Positions 44,648 to 52,965 of a stretch of 64,000 nucleotides of DNA are shown here, one piece after another; positions within the stretch are counted from its first letter, which is position 1, and each line of letters starts with the position of its first letter. Under the pieces are notes generated by a model. That model saw only the letters and a program-made list of their open reading frames with translations, was not told where the DNA came from and ran no database searches. Source of the DNA: Larkinella arboricola (GTDB lineage Bacteria; Bacteroidota; Bacteroidia; Cytophagales; Spirosomataceae); NCBI RefSeq assembly GCF_003259745.1, contig NZ_QLMC01000002.1, positions 732,272-796,271 of the forward strand, read 5' to 3'. Position numbers and translations under genes: made by a program.

Positions 44648-45694
44648 TTACGACTCGACTGGAATCAGGGGCAGGGTAACCCGGAAACAGCTTTCGGACT
44701 TGTCAATTTCCAGCCCTTTATGCCCGAGTAACTGGTATTTCGTCGCGATGTTGGAAAGCCCGACGCCGTTGGAAGCCACGCGGACGTTTTTGCGCTGCAC
44801 ATTGTTGGAAACCGATAACTGCCCGTTCGGGGTGGTTTCAATCCGGATTTGCAGCGGTTGTTCCGACAGGATGATGTTGTGTTTAACGGCATTTTCGACC
44901 AGCATCTGGAGCGTCAGGGGCGGTAGCCGGGCTTCGCGGTATCCGTCGGCAATGCTGACATCCAGTTCAATACCGTTGCCGTACCGGGTTTTCAGCAGGT
45001 GAAAATACGACTCAATAAAGGCCAGTTCGTCGCGCAGGCTGGTCAGGGCGTTTTCGTTGGTCTGGAGCAGATACCGGTACACACTCGACAGTTCTTCGAT
45101 AAACAGTTCGGCTTTCTCGGTATCTTCATCAATCAGCGACGAGAGTGTGTTCAGCGAGTTGAACAGAAAATGCGGATTGACCTGCTGTTTGAGGCTGTCC
45201 AGCTGACTTTGCAGATTGGCTTTCTTGAGTTTTTCCGTCTCGCTGATGGTTTGCGACCACTTTTCAAAGGTATACACACTTTCATGGACGATGTTGGCCA
45301 CCAGATTACCCACAATGCCTAAAACGAGCGCCCACCGAAGCCGGCCCGTGTTGAATTCAAACCCCGGAAAGTCAACCCAGTCGTACAGATGAAACAGAAG
45401 CGTAATCACCGCCGATGACATAATCATGTGGATGATCAGGGCCAGACACAGCCGCATCCAGGTCTGACGAATGTGCGGATAGCGCTGGCGCAGGTAAACG
45501 GCGGGCAGGGCGTGCAGGAAAAAAGCCGGTGTCCAGACCAGGGCTGTAAAGAGGGTAGCAAGCAGAAAAACATCCAGCCGTTGAAGATAAATCTTCCCCA
45601 GCAGCATGTAGTTCAGAAAAAAGTAGTAAGTCGGCAGGATACCCAGGGCAATCCAGGTATCTTTCTGGGTATACCGATTTAATGTTAGGCCCAC
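44648..45694 (-). CDS. LytS/YehU-type sensor histidine kinase
   Basis: 348 residues starting at GTG; an in-frame stop 15-18 bp upstream rules out a longer form. Four hydrophobic segments occupy residues 12-150, followed by a short coiled coil (SETEKLKKANLQSQLDSLKQ). The kinase motif is VNPHFLFNSLNTLSSLI and the N-box PPLTLQMLVENAVKHNII. It starts 16 bp after the stop of the next kinase and so is translated from the same message. Its partner is probably the LytTR regulator downstream. Confidence 0.92.
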   Translation of the reverse strand: MGLTLNRYTQKDTWIALGILPTYYFFLNYMLLGKIYLQRLDVFLLATLFTALVWTPAFFLHALPAVYLRQRYPHIRQTWMRLCLALIIHMIMSSAVITLLFHLYDWVDFPGFEFNTGRLRWALVLGIVGNLVANIVHESVYTFEKWSQTISETEKLKKANLQSQLDSLKQQVNPHFLFNSLNTLSSLIDEDTEKAELFIEELSSVYRYLLQTNENALTSLRDELAFIESYFHLLKTRYGNGIELDVSIADGYREARLPPLTLQMLVENAVKHNIILSEQPLQIRIETTPNGQLSVSNNVQRKNVRVASNGVGLSNIATKYQLLGHKGLEIDKSESCFRVTLPLIPVES

Positions 45695-45709
45695 ATTGGT
45701 ACGGAAAAA

Positions 45710-46780
45710 TCAGGGTAAATTTATTAAAAAATCAGCATCTTTCGTGATGAGTGGCACGTGCACACTAAACTCACGACCGTTGTCCTGAATCACCGGGCGG
45801 GGCAGCCGCAGGAGCTTGAACCGTTCCGTGAGTTGCGTCAATCCGCCCGGCTGCTTCTTGACCTGTATGTTTTTGCGCTGAATGTTATTGGCGACCTGCA
45901 AGCGCGTCGTCCCGGTCTGTTTTTTGCTATCGGCCTGGAGCATGATCACCAGCGGTCGGTCGGCCAGGATGATGTTATGGCGGATGGCATTTTCGATCAG
46001 CATCTGCAAACTGAACGGGGGCAGGTAATGATCCAGCAGTTCGGGAGCAATGGCCGTATGCAGTTCAATCGCCGGGCCGTAGCGCGCTTTCAGCAGATAG
46101 AAAAACGATTCAATAAACCGGATTTCGGTCTGGAGCGTCACCAGTTTTCGGTCGTTCGATTGCAGCAGATACCGGTATACACTCGACATTTCCTCCAGAA
46201 ACCGGTTGGCCTGCTGCTTATCTTCGGCAATCAGGGCCGATAGGGAGTTGAGCGAGTTAAACAGGAAATGGGGGTTTACCTGACTTTTCAGGCTATCGAA
46301 CTGCCCCTGAATCCGGGATTTCTGGATGGCTTCGACTTCGGCAACGGCCTGACGGTATTGGTGCAGGTAATAAATGATTTCGTAGGTGATGCCCAGCACC
46401 AGCGAGCAGAAAATGCCGATGCCGATGTACGCCCGGTAAACGTGGGCCGTAATGGGGATGATGGCCAGCCCGCTGAGGTCGGTCAGAAACACAAACATCG
46501 ACTGGCAGACCACCGCCAGCAGAAAATACCCGGTAAAGGTGATCACAATGCGCCGGAACGAATGCCGGGCGTCGGGAAAAAGTTTGCGTACATACGCTAC
46601 CCAACTGACCGAGCCTTCCCACGCCAGCGTGACATACGCCATTCCGATAAATACCCAACCGGCGTACAACACCGGGTTGTGCTGATCATCTTTCAGGTAG
46701 AGCAGATTCGCCAGCAGCACAATCAGCGGGATGCCAATCCAGCGGAGCCATCGGTCGTTCGGTCTTTCAAACGTTGTCAC
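45710..46780 (-). CDS. LytS/YehU-type sensor histidine kinase
   Basis: 356 residues starting at GTG (MTTFERPNDRW). Four hydrophobic segments (residues 15-150) precede VNPHFLFNSLNSLSALI, with the phospho-His, and PPFSLQMLIENAIRHNIIL, the N-box. It is a clear paralogue of the downstream kinase and of the one at 38.7 kb, which suggests duplication. It is the first gene of the kinase-kinase-regulator unit; its start is 178 bp from the divergent TonB-dependent receptor gene, so a shared control region is possible. Confidence 0.92.
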   Translation of the reverse strand: MTTFERPNDRWLRWIGIPLIVLLANLLYLKDDQHNPVLYAGWVFIGMAYVTLAWEGSVSWVAYVRKLFPDARHSFRRIVITFTGYFLLAVVCQSMFVFLTDLSGLAIIPITAHVYRAYIGIGIFCSLVLGITYEIIYYLHQYRQAVAEVEAIQKSRIQGQFDSLKSQVNPHFLFNSLNSLSALIAEDKQQANRFLEEMSSVYRYLLQSNDRKLVTLQTEIRFIESFFYLLKARYGPAIELHTAIAPELLDHYLPPFSLQMLIENAIRHNIILADRPLVIMLQADSKKQTGTTRLQVANNIQRKNIQVKKQPGGLTQLTERFKLLRLPRPVIQDNGREFSVHVPLITKDADFLINLP

Positions 46781-46923
46781 GTACTTTGTAATTTGGATTT
46801 AATTTTTTGTAAAAATAAAGGTTCCCGCCCCGCTTGCTCAATACAGACTTGTTTGAAACGCCGACTTTTGGGGTTGAATTGAGGTTAGTGGACGCTAAAG
46901 AGTAAAATATCATTTGGACGCGT

Positions 46924-46931
46924 TAGCTTTG
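46924..46931 (+). promoter_or_regulatory. TAnnTTTG -7 element of the TonB receptor gene
   Basis: TAGCTTTG matches the Bacteroidota -7 consensus, 27 bp before the ATG at 46959. A well-spaced -33 TTG is not evident and no Fur-like palindrome was recognised. Confidence 0.45.
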
Positions 46932-46958
46932 TAAAAAACCCAAGTAGTCCGTATTGAT

Positions 46959-49037
46959 ATGAATAAATCCCTTTCCGTTTTATTACTATTTCCCATTGCC
47001 GTAGCCGCTCAGCAACCCCAACCCAGCCGTCTGGAAACCGATACGGTTCAGCTGGCGGAGGTGACGGTGAGGGGGTACGAAACCAATCGTTCCCTGATGG
47101 AAACGGCAGCCTCCATCAACACATTGAATGTCAGAGATCTTAACCAGCGTTTTGGTCAGCCAACCCTGGTTCCCGCCTTCAACACCCTGCCCGGGGTACG
47201 CATGGACGAACGGTCGCCGGGCAGCTACCGGCTTTCCATCCGGGGCAGTCTGATTCGCTCGCCGTTTGGGGTCCGCAATGTTAAAATCTACTGGAACGAA
47301 CTGCCGCTGACCGACGCGGGCGGAACCACGTACCTGAATGCGTTGGATGTGCGCTCGGTGGGTCGGGTCGAAGTCATCAAGGGCCCTTCAGGAAGTTTGT
47401 ACGGCGCCGGAACCGGCGGTACGGTATTGCTGGGCGGACAAAGCAGCTCGACCGGTCAGCAGGCCAGCCGCGCGGAAGTTGGTGTAACAATGGGGTCGTA
47501 CGGTTTGGCCGGGCAGACCTATACGATCCAGACCGGTAAAAATAACGCAGCGATTTCGCTCAGTTACGGCCATTTGCAGTCTGGCGGCTACCGCGAAAAC
47601 AGCCGGATGTACCGCGACAACCTGAACCTCAACGCGACGTTCGCCGTCAACCCCAAACAGACGATTTCCATTATCGGTCTGTATTCCGATCTGATGTATC
47701 AGACGCCGGGCGGTCTGACCCAGGCGCAGTACCTGGCCAATCGGCGGCAGGCTCGTCCGGCCACGCGGGTTTCGCCGGGTAGCGTTGATCAGCGGGCGGC
47801 CATTTACCAGAAAACCGGTTATCTGGGCTTCTCGCACCAATACCGCTGGAACGACCGGATCGAGAACACCACCGTTGTCTACGGCTCGTTAACCGATTTT
47901 GCCAACCCGTTCATTACCAACTACGAAAAGCGGGCAGATCAGGGAATCGGCGGGCGAACCGTTACGCGCTGGCAGATGATTGAAGCGGGCGTACCGACCA
48001 AACTCGTTTTCGGGGGCGAATGGCAGAACAATTTTACGGTGAACCGCAACTACGGAAACCGTGCCGGACAACCCGACACGCTACAGGCCGACGACGAACT
48101 CCGGGCCACGCAATCGGTTATTTTTGCTCAGCTCGAAGCCACCCTGCCGTTGGGCATCATTGCTACCGCCGGAATCAGCCGCAACGAAGTGGCCTACCAG
48201 TTTACCCGGTTTTCGGTGCAGCCGGTCGTGGCCCAGCCGCGCGGTTTTGAGCCGGTCTGGCTGCCCCGTGTGGCTCTGTTGAAGAAACTGGGGGAGAACG
48301 TGTCGGCTTTTGCCAGCGTCAGCACCGGTTACTCCACGCCGACGATTCAGGAGGTACGGCCTTCGGAGGGAACGTTCAATCCGACGCTGGAACCCGAGCG
48401 CGGTACCAACCTGGAAGCCGGTGTGCGCGGGCGGTTGAGCCGGTTCCAGTTTGACCTGACGGCCTACCAGTTCCGGCTGCGGCAAACGATTGTCCGGCGG
48501 TCGGTAGAAAGCGGAGCCGAATATTTCATCAATGCCGGAGCCACCAATCAGAAAGGACTGGAAGCCCAGGTGTCGTATCAATTTGTTGTCCCGAAACCGG
48601 ACCAGTTCTGGCAAACCGTTCGACTCTGGAACAGCACGACGCTGACCAACTACCGGTTCCGGAATTACCAGCAGGGCGATGTGAATGTGTCGGGCAACCG
48701 GGTAACGGGCGTTCCGCCAACGGTGGTCGTAACGGGTTTGGACGCCGAAACGAAAGTGGGCCTGTACGCGCACCTGACGCATCAGTTTATCGACCAGTTT
48801 CCGCTGGACGATGCCAATACCGTCAAATCCGACGTAGCCCGTATGCTGAATGCCACCATTGGCTACCGGAAAACACTGGCCAACCGCTGGACGCTGGAAG
48901 CGTTCCTCAGCGGGGATAACCTGCTGGATCAAACCTACAGCCTAGGCTACGACCTCAACGCCTTTGGCGGACGGTATTACAATGCGGCTCCGGGCCGGAA
49001 CCTGACGGGCGGTGTCAAGCTGGCCGTCAGATGGTAA
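46959..49037 (+). CDS. TonB-dependent outer-membrane receptor
   Basis: 692 residues with a signal peptide (residues 1-18). DTVQLAEVTVRGYE is TonB-box-like, and residues about 40-165 form the plug (INTLNVRDLNQRF, LPGVRMDERSPG, VEVIKGPSGSLYGAGTGG). The rest is a 22-stranded barrel ending in LTGGVKLAVRW with the terminal aromatic residue. It resembles FecA/PfeA-type receptors for siderophores, metals or vitamins more than SusC: no N-terminal carboxypeptidase-like domain and no SusD partner. The substrate is unknown. Confidence 0.93.
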   Translation: MNKSLSVLLLFPIAVAAQQPQPSRLETDTVQLAEVTVRGYETNRSLMETAASINTLNVRDLNQRFGQPTLVPAFNTLPGVRMDERSPGSYRLSIRGSLIRSPFGVRNVKIYWNELPLTDAGGTTYLNALDVRSVGRVEVIKGPSGSLYGAGTGGTVLLGGQSSSTGQQASRAEVGVTMGSYGLAGQTYTIQTGKNNAAISLSYGHLQSGGYRENSRMYRDNLNLNATFAVNPKQTISIIGLYSDLMYQTPGGLTQAQYLANRRQARPATRVSPGSVDQRAAIYQKTGYLGFSHQYRWNDRIENTTVVYGSLTDFANPFITNYEKRADQGIGGRTVTRWQMIEAGVPTKLVFGGEWQNNFTVNRNYGNRAGQPDTLQADDELRATQSVIFAQLEATLPLGIIATAGISRNEVAYQFTRFSVQPVVAQPRGFEPVWLPRVALLKKLGENVSAFASVSTGYSTPTIQEVRPSEGTFNPTLEPERGTNLEAGVRGRLSRFQFDLTAYQFRLRQTIVRRSVESGAEYFINAGATNQKGLEAQVSYQFVVPKPDQFWQTVRLWNSTTLTNYRFRNYQQGDVNVSGNRVTGVPPTVVVTGLDAETKVGLYAHLTHQFIDQFPLDDANTVKSDVARMLNATIGYRKTLANRWTLEAFLSGDNLLDQTYSLGYDLNAFGGRYYNAAPGRNLTGGVKLAVRW

Positions 49038-49053
49038 ATCAGTGATTAATGCG

Positions 49054-49112
49054 CGGTTCAGCGTTTACGGCGGATTTCATCCAACGGCTTTCGTTTCGTA
49101 AACGCTGAACCG
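49054..49112. repeat. 16-bp perfect inverted repeat between the TonB receptor and DoxX genes
   Basis: CGGTTCAGCGTTTACG (49054-49069) recurs inverted at 49097-49112, with a 27-nt spacer. It fills the 96-bp gap and ends 21 bp before the DoxX ATG. No U tract follows, so a stability hairpin, attenuator or protein-binding palindrome is possible. Confidence 0.75.
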
Positions 49113-49133
49113 TATACCCTAAACTTTTAAAAA

Positions 49134-49529
49134 ATGGCGAGAGGAAGTTTTCCACGGAATAACAATCAATTTGCTTTTCTGATTCTGCAACTCGGGCTGG
49201 GCGTTGATCTGGCGATGCACGGTCTGGTGCGCATTCCTAAACTGACGAAGTTTGCCGATAAAATGGTCGGCGATTTTTCGGCCACCATCCTGCCGGATTT
49301 TCTGGTCCGGGGCTTCGGCCTGACGCTGCCGTTTGTCGAGCTGATCATCGGGATTTTGCTGTTCCTGGGCGGGCGGTTTCTGATCTGGGGCGGTCTGGCG
49401 GGCGGTCTGACGATGGCAGCGCTGATTTTTGGTTCCGCCCTGCGCGAAGAATGGGGCGCCGTCAGCATTCAGCTCATTCACGTGCTGGCCTTTTACTTTT
49501 TGCTACGCGAAGCCGAAAACCGTCTGTGA
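49134..49529 (+). CDS. DoxX-family membrane protein
   Basis: 131 residues with four membrane segments. FLILQLGLGVDLAMHGLVRIPKL at the start and FGLTLPFVELIIGILLFLGG in the middle are the DoxX pattern. The family includes quinone-linked subunits and redox-stress membrane complexes, but most members are uncharacterised. It follows the TonB receptor on the same strand, with the inverted repeat between them, so coupling is uncertain. Confidence 0.85.
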   Translation: MARGSFPRNNNQFAFLILQLGLGVDLAMHGLVRIPKLTKFADKMVGDFSATILPDFLVRGFGLTLPFVELIIGILLFLGGRFLIWGGLAGGLTMAALIFGSALREEWGAVSIQLIHVLAFYFLLREAENRL

Positions 49530-49665
49530 GGGATTGCCGTTTGGGCGGGTTTAAATGGAAAATCTTGTGCCCCTCCGTTGCGCAATACGGAATTTATCGT
49601 GACCTTGTTGGAGAGCACCGTTGGGCCGGTACGAATCCGGCTATTCAGGCAAAGATAATTTTGTT

Positions 49666-49959
49666 ATGGAACCCGTTCAGTTAATGCTCCTCAAGGGGAA
49701 GGGAATGTTTTACATCCGCGAAGGTGAACGCACCATTGCCGAGATGGTTTTTGATAAATCGGATACCGCCCTGACCGTGTATCATACCGAAGTGGTACCG
49801 GAAGCAGAGGGAAAAGGAATAGCGGGCGAACTGCTCACCGCGATGGTGGAGTACGCCCGCCAGCATCAGTTGAAAGTAGTGCCCCTGTGCCCGTATGTAC
49901 ACGCACAGTTCAAGCGGCATCCGGAACGGTATCAGGATGTCTGGGCGCAGAGCCGCTAA
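49666..49959 (+). CDS. Small GNAT-like acetyltransferase (YjdJ/COG2388 type)
   Basis: 97 residues from the ATG at 49666; the longer frame needs a TTG. GMFYIREGERTIAEMVF, LTVYHTEVVPEAEGKGIAGELLTAMVEYARQ and VVPLCPYVHAQFKRHPE carry the acetyl-CoA-binding GxGxxxxL-type loop and the conserved Cys-Pro-Tyr end of this short GNAT group. Members acetylate unknown small molecules or proteins. It converges with the GAPDH gene, 16 bp away. Confidence 0.88.
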   Translation: MEPVQLMLLKGKGMFYIREGERTIAEMVFDKSDTALTVYHTEVVPEAEGKGIAGELLTAMVEYARQHQLKVVPLCPYVHAQFKRHPERYQDVWAQSR

Positions 49960-49975
49960 CGGTTATACCAAACCG

Positions 49976-50977
49976 TCAAATCCGTTCGGCCAGGTAAGCG
50001 GCCACTTCCGCCAGACGGTTGGCAAAACCCCACTCGTTATCGTACCAGGAAGCAATCGACAACAGGTTGCCTTGTTTGGTGGTGAGAGGTAAATCCATCA
50101 GCGACGTGTGCGGATCGGCCACAATGCGCGAAGAAGCCCATTCGCCTTCCAGCACATCCATAACGCCTTTCAGAGGGCCTTCGCTCGCGGCTTTGCGGAA
50201 CGCGTTGTTGACTTCCTCCACCGTGCAGTCTTTTTCCGTAATCAGGTTCAGTTCGGCAATACTGCCCGTGCGGGTCGGTACGCGGTACGCTTTTCCGGTG
50301 ATCTGGAGGTCTTTCCAGATGAACTGCAAAGCCCGTGCGGCTCCTGACGACGACGGAATGATGTTTTCGGTGGCGGCCCACGAGTCGCGCCGGTCTTTCA
50401 TCGGCTGGTCGGTCAGCGACTGGGTGTTGGTGTAGGAGTGAACCGTCGAAAACAGACCGTACTGGATGCCGAAATTTTCCAGAATCACCTTGATCGGCGC
50501 GGCCAGGGCGTTGGTCGTACAGCTACCCATGCTGATGATGTGGTGGCTGGCCGGATCGAAGGTGTCCAGGTTGATTCCTTTCAGCAACACGGCGTCGCAG
50601 TCGGCCAGCGATTTGCTGGGTGCGCTGATCAGCACGTATTTAGCGCCCCGGTCGATGTGAGCCTGCGCCCCCGCCCGAACCGTCGCCCGGCCCGTACAGT
50701 CCACCACCAGATCGACGCCCAGGGCGGCCCAGTCCGGAATCTCTTTGGACGAATTAATATAAAGAATGTTCCGATCACCGATGGTTAGTTTGCCTTCTGT
50801 GCCCGACACCGGCTCGTGCCAGCGGCCGTAGTTGGTGTCAACGGCGTACAGAGCCGCCAGGGTGTCCTCATCACGAATGTCGGAAATTGAAACCGGTACA
50901 AAAAGGTTTTTACTTAACGCAATGCGCAGGAATTGCCGTCCGATGCGCCCGAAACCATGCAGAGCAATAGTCGCCAT
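49976..50977 (-). CDS. gap: Glyceraldehyde-3-phosphate dehydrogenase
   Basis: 333 residues from the ATG at 50977 (MATIALHGFGRIGR), the canonical GAPDH N-terminus; an ATG 45 bp upstream would add an untypical leader. GFGRIGRQFL binds NAD, MGSCTTNALAAP carries the catalytic Cys and SWYDNEWGFANRL ends the catalytic domain. It oxidises glyceraldehyde-3-phosphate with phosphate in glycolysis. Some features (LINSSKEIPDW, with GLFSTVHSYTNTQ) resemble the group of second GAPDH copies in Bacteroidota, so a housekeeping copy may lie elsewhere. Confidence 0.93.
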   Translation of the reverse strand: MATIALHGFGRIGRQFLRIALSKNLFVPVSISDIRDEDTLAALYAVDTNYGRWHEPVSGTEGKLTIGDRNILYINSSKEIPDWAALGVDLVVDCTGRATVRAGAQAHIDRGAKYVLISAPSKSLADCDAVLLKGINLDTFDPASHHIISMGSCTTNALAAPIKVILENFGIQYGLFSTVHSYTNTQSLTDQPMKDRRDSWAATENIIPSSSGAARALQFIWKDLQITGKAYRVPTRTGSIAELNLITEKDCTVEEVNNAFRKAASEGPLKGVMDVLEGEWASSRIVADPHTSLMDLPLTTKQGNLLSIASWYDNEWGFANRLAEVAAYLAERI

Positions 50978-51038
50978 AACAGATGGGATTTTATAAGGTT
51001 CACTGAATGAACACGAACCCATCGGGTTTTGATTCCCG

Positions 51039-51749
51039 TTACAGGCTTATGGTTTCGTCCTTTTCGTCGTAAAACAGGTAATTCAGGTAATCGCAGTACG
51101 GTTTGATCAGGCGGCATCCTTTCACCACCTCGTCGGCAAAGCCCGGTTTGAGTACGTCCTTATCCGAATACCGGTGCATAAAAAACAGTTCTTTCCGGCG
51201 CAGCAGGTCGATTTCGGGGTGGTCGGCTGAATAGCCTTTGGGAGCGGTTTTCATGCTTTCGCCCGAAATTTCCGGAAAATAGGTGCGAAATTCGGGGGCT
51301 TCGATAATGTCTTTCAGTTCGTCGACGTTGTAGTCTACTTCCTGCCGAAACTTGGCCAGATGCGCGGGCGTGGGCTGCCACATACCCGCGCCCAGAAACG
51401 ATTCACCGTCGGGTTGCAGGTGCAGGTAATAATCAATCCGGCCCGAATGGCGTCCGCCCGGGCCCACGGCAGCCGCGAAATGTTTCTTGTACGGCGCTTT
51501 ATCTTTGGAAAACCGGATGTCGCGGTTGATCCGGAAAATGCAATCTTTTACGGACGTATTGGGCAGGCTTTCAAACGTTTCGATTCCCTGCAACAACCGG
51601 CCAACGAAGTGTTCGAATTCGGCTTTGGCGGCATCGTAGCGGGGGCGGTTGGCCTGAAACCATTCCCGGTTGTTGTTCTGGGCCAGATCGCGCAGAAAGT
51701 CAAGTGTTTGAACGGTAAGCTGTGAATTAGGCGTGTTTTTCGTCTTCAT
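51039..51749 (-). CDS. DUF2461 protein
   Basis: 236 residues. LDFLRDLAQNNNREWFQANRPRY at the start, IFRINRDIRFSKDKAPYKKHF in the middle and YYLHLQPDGESFLGAGMW are the signature of DUF2461 (TIGR02453-like) proteins. There is no signal peptide. The function is unknown; the basic, conserved KDKAPYK block looks like a ligand- or nucleic-acid-binding surface. It is divergent from trpS, separated by one of the repeats. Confidence 0.88.
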   Translation of the reverse strand: MKTKNTPNSQLTVQTLDFLRDLAQNNNREWFQANRPRYDAAKAEFEHFVGRLLQGIETFESLPNTSVKDCIFRINRDIRFSKDKAPYKKHFAAAVGPGGRHSGRIDYYLHLQPDGESFLGAGMWQPTPAHLAKFRQEVDYNVDELKDIIEAPEFRTYFPEISGESMKTAPKGYSADHPEIDLLRRKELFFMHRYSDKDVLKPGFADEVVKGCRLIKPYCDYLNYLFYDEKDETISL

Positions 51750-51793
51750 ACTGTTCCAAAGCTAACCAGAAATAGCGAAGTTTGCACGAAGTT

Positions 51794-51917
51794 TAATTGT
51801 GAATGAGTGAATGAGCGAATGAGTGAATAGGATCGAAGATCACGCGTTTATCAGCGGCAACTATTCACCGCACCGGCCGCCGGTCATTCTATCATTCTAT
51901 CATTCACTCATTCAAAA
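51794..51917. repeat. Repeat copy 1, directly upstream of trpS
   Basis: The block starts TAATTGTGAATGA and ends CATTCACTCATTCAAA, five bases before the trpS ATG. It contains tandem 8-mers (GAATGAGT, GAATGAGC, GAATGAGT at 51801-51824) and, at the other end, inverted counterparts (ATTCTATC, ATTCACTC). Both ends and the 18-mer CCGGTCATTCTATCATTC (51880-51897) recur in copy 2. About 70 bp of unrelated DNA lie inside. Confidence 0.8.
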
Positions 51918-51921
51918 AAAC

Positions 51922-52896
51922 ATGTCTCGCATTCTTACCGGTATTCAAAGCAGCGGGCGACCGCATTTGGGAAACATTCTGGGGGCCATTAAGCCCGCTA
52001 TTACACTTTCAGAGCAACCCGACAATGATTCCTTTTTCTTTATTGCCGACCTGCATTCGCTGACCACGATTAAGGACGGGGCGCTGCGTCGGGAGTATAT
52101 CCGGGCGGTGGCATCGGCCTGGCTAGCGTTCGGGCTGGATACGACAAAGAATACGTTCTGGCGGCAGTCGCACGTGCCCGAGCATACCGAACTGGCCTGG
52201 TACCTGAACTGCTTTACGCCGTTTCCGATGCTGGCCAACGCCCACTCCTTCAAGGACAAAGCCGAACGGTTGTCGGACGTGAATGCGGGTTTGTTTACCT
52301 ATCCGTGCCTGATGGCGGCTGACATCCTGCTGTACGATGCCGACATTGTGCCGGTAGGGAAAGATCAGAAGCAGCACGTCGAGATGACCCGGGATATGGC
52401 CAGCGCGGTCAATAACCAGGCAGGCGAAGAGATTTTTGTGCTGCCGGAATCGAAGATCGACGAGCGGATCATGACCATTCCGGGCATCGACGGCCAGAAA
52501 ATGAGCAAGTCGTACAACAACTACATCGATATTTTCCAGCCCGCCAACGATCTCTACAAGGTTATCAAGAAAATCGTGTCGGACTCAACGCCCCTGGAAG
52601 AACCCAAAAATCCGGATACCGACATTACGTTCAAACTCTACGCCTTGCTGGCAAACGAAGATCAGGTCAATACGATGCGCCAGAACTACCTCAACGGCGG
52701 TTACGGCTATGGCCATGCCAAAAAGGAACTCTACGAACTGATTATCGACCAGTTTTCCGGTCCCCGCGAACGGTTTACGTTCTACATGGAAAACAACAAC
52801 GAACTGGAAAAAGAACTCCGGATCGGCGAAGAAAAGGCCCGCGCCGTGGCTTCCAAAACCATCGAACGCGTCCGGACGAAATTAGGCTATAACTAA
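51922..52896 (+). CDS. trpS: Tryptophanyl-tRNA synthetase
   Basis: 324 residues from the ATG at 51922 (MSRILTGIQSSGRPHLGN), the normal TrpRS start; a frame extending to 51823 would translate the repeat and is rejected. SGRPHLGNILGA contains the HIGH-type motif and GQKMSKSYNNY the KMSKS loop. It is a class I synthetase that charges tRNA-Trp in the cytoplasm. The gene is bracketed by two related repeat blocks: one ends five bases before its start, and the other begins at its stop codon. Confidence 0.96.
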   Translation: MSRILTGIQSSGRPHLGNILGAIKPAITLSEQPDNDSFFFIADLHSLTTIKDGALRREYIRAVASAWLAFGLDTTKNTFWRQSHVPEHTELAWYLNCFTPFPMLANAHSFKDKAERLSDVNAGLFTYPCLMAADILLYDADIVPVGKDQKQHVEMTRDMASAVNNQAGEEIFVLPESKIDERIMTIPGIDGQKMSKSYNNYIDIFQPANDLYKVIKKIVSDSTPLEEPKNPDTDITFKLYALLANEDQVNTMRQNYLNGGYGYGHAKKELYELIIDQFSGPRERFTFYMENNNELEKELRIGEEKARAVASKTIERVRTKLGYN

Positions 52897-52964
52897 TTGT
52901 GAATGATAGAATGACCGGGCCACCGGCCCGGTCATTCTATCATTCACTCATTCACTCATTCAAA
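52894..52964. repeat. Repeat copy 2, between trpS and the PAP2 gene
   Basis: The block begins at the trpS stop codon with TAATTGTGAATGA and ends CACTCATTCAAAA, one base before the next start codon. Inside is a 23-bp perfect inverted repeat (52899-52921 against 52925-52947, loop ACC). The 18-mer CCGGTCATTCTATCATTC (52928-52945) is shared with copy 1, and ATTCACTC is repeated in tandem at the right end. There is no T run for a standard terminator. Confidence 0.85.
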
Positions 52965-52965
52965 A

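Noticed and set aside
51823-51921. N-terminal extension of trpS from a GTG
   Set aside because: It would translate the repeat block into a sequence unlike any TrpRS; the ATG at 51922 gives the normal N-terminus.
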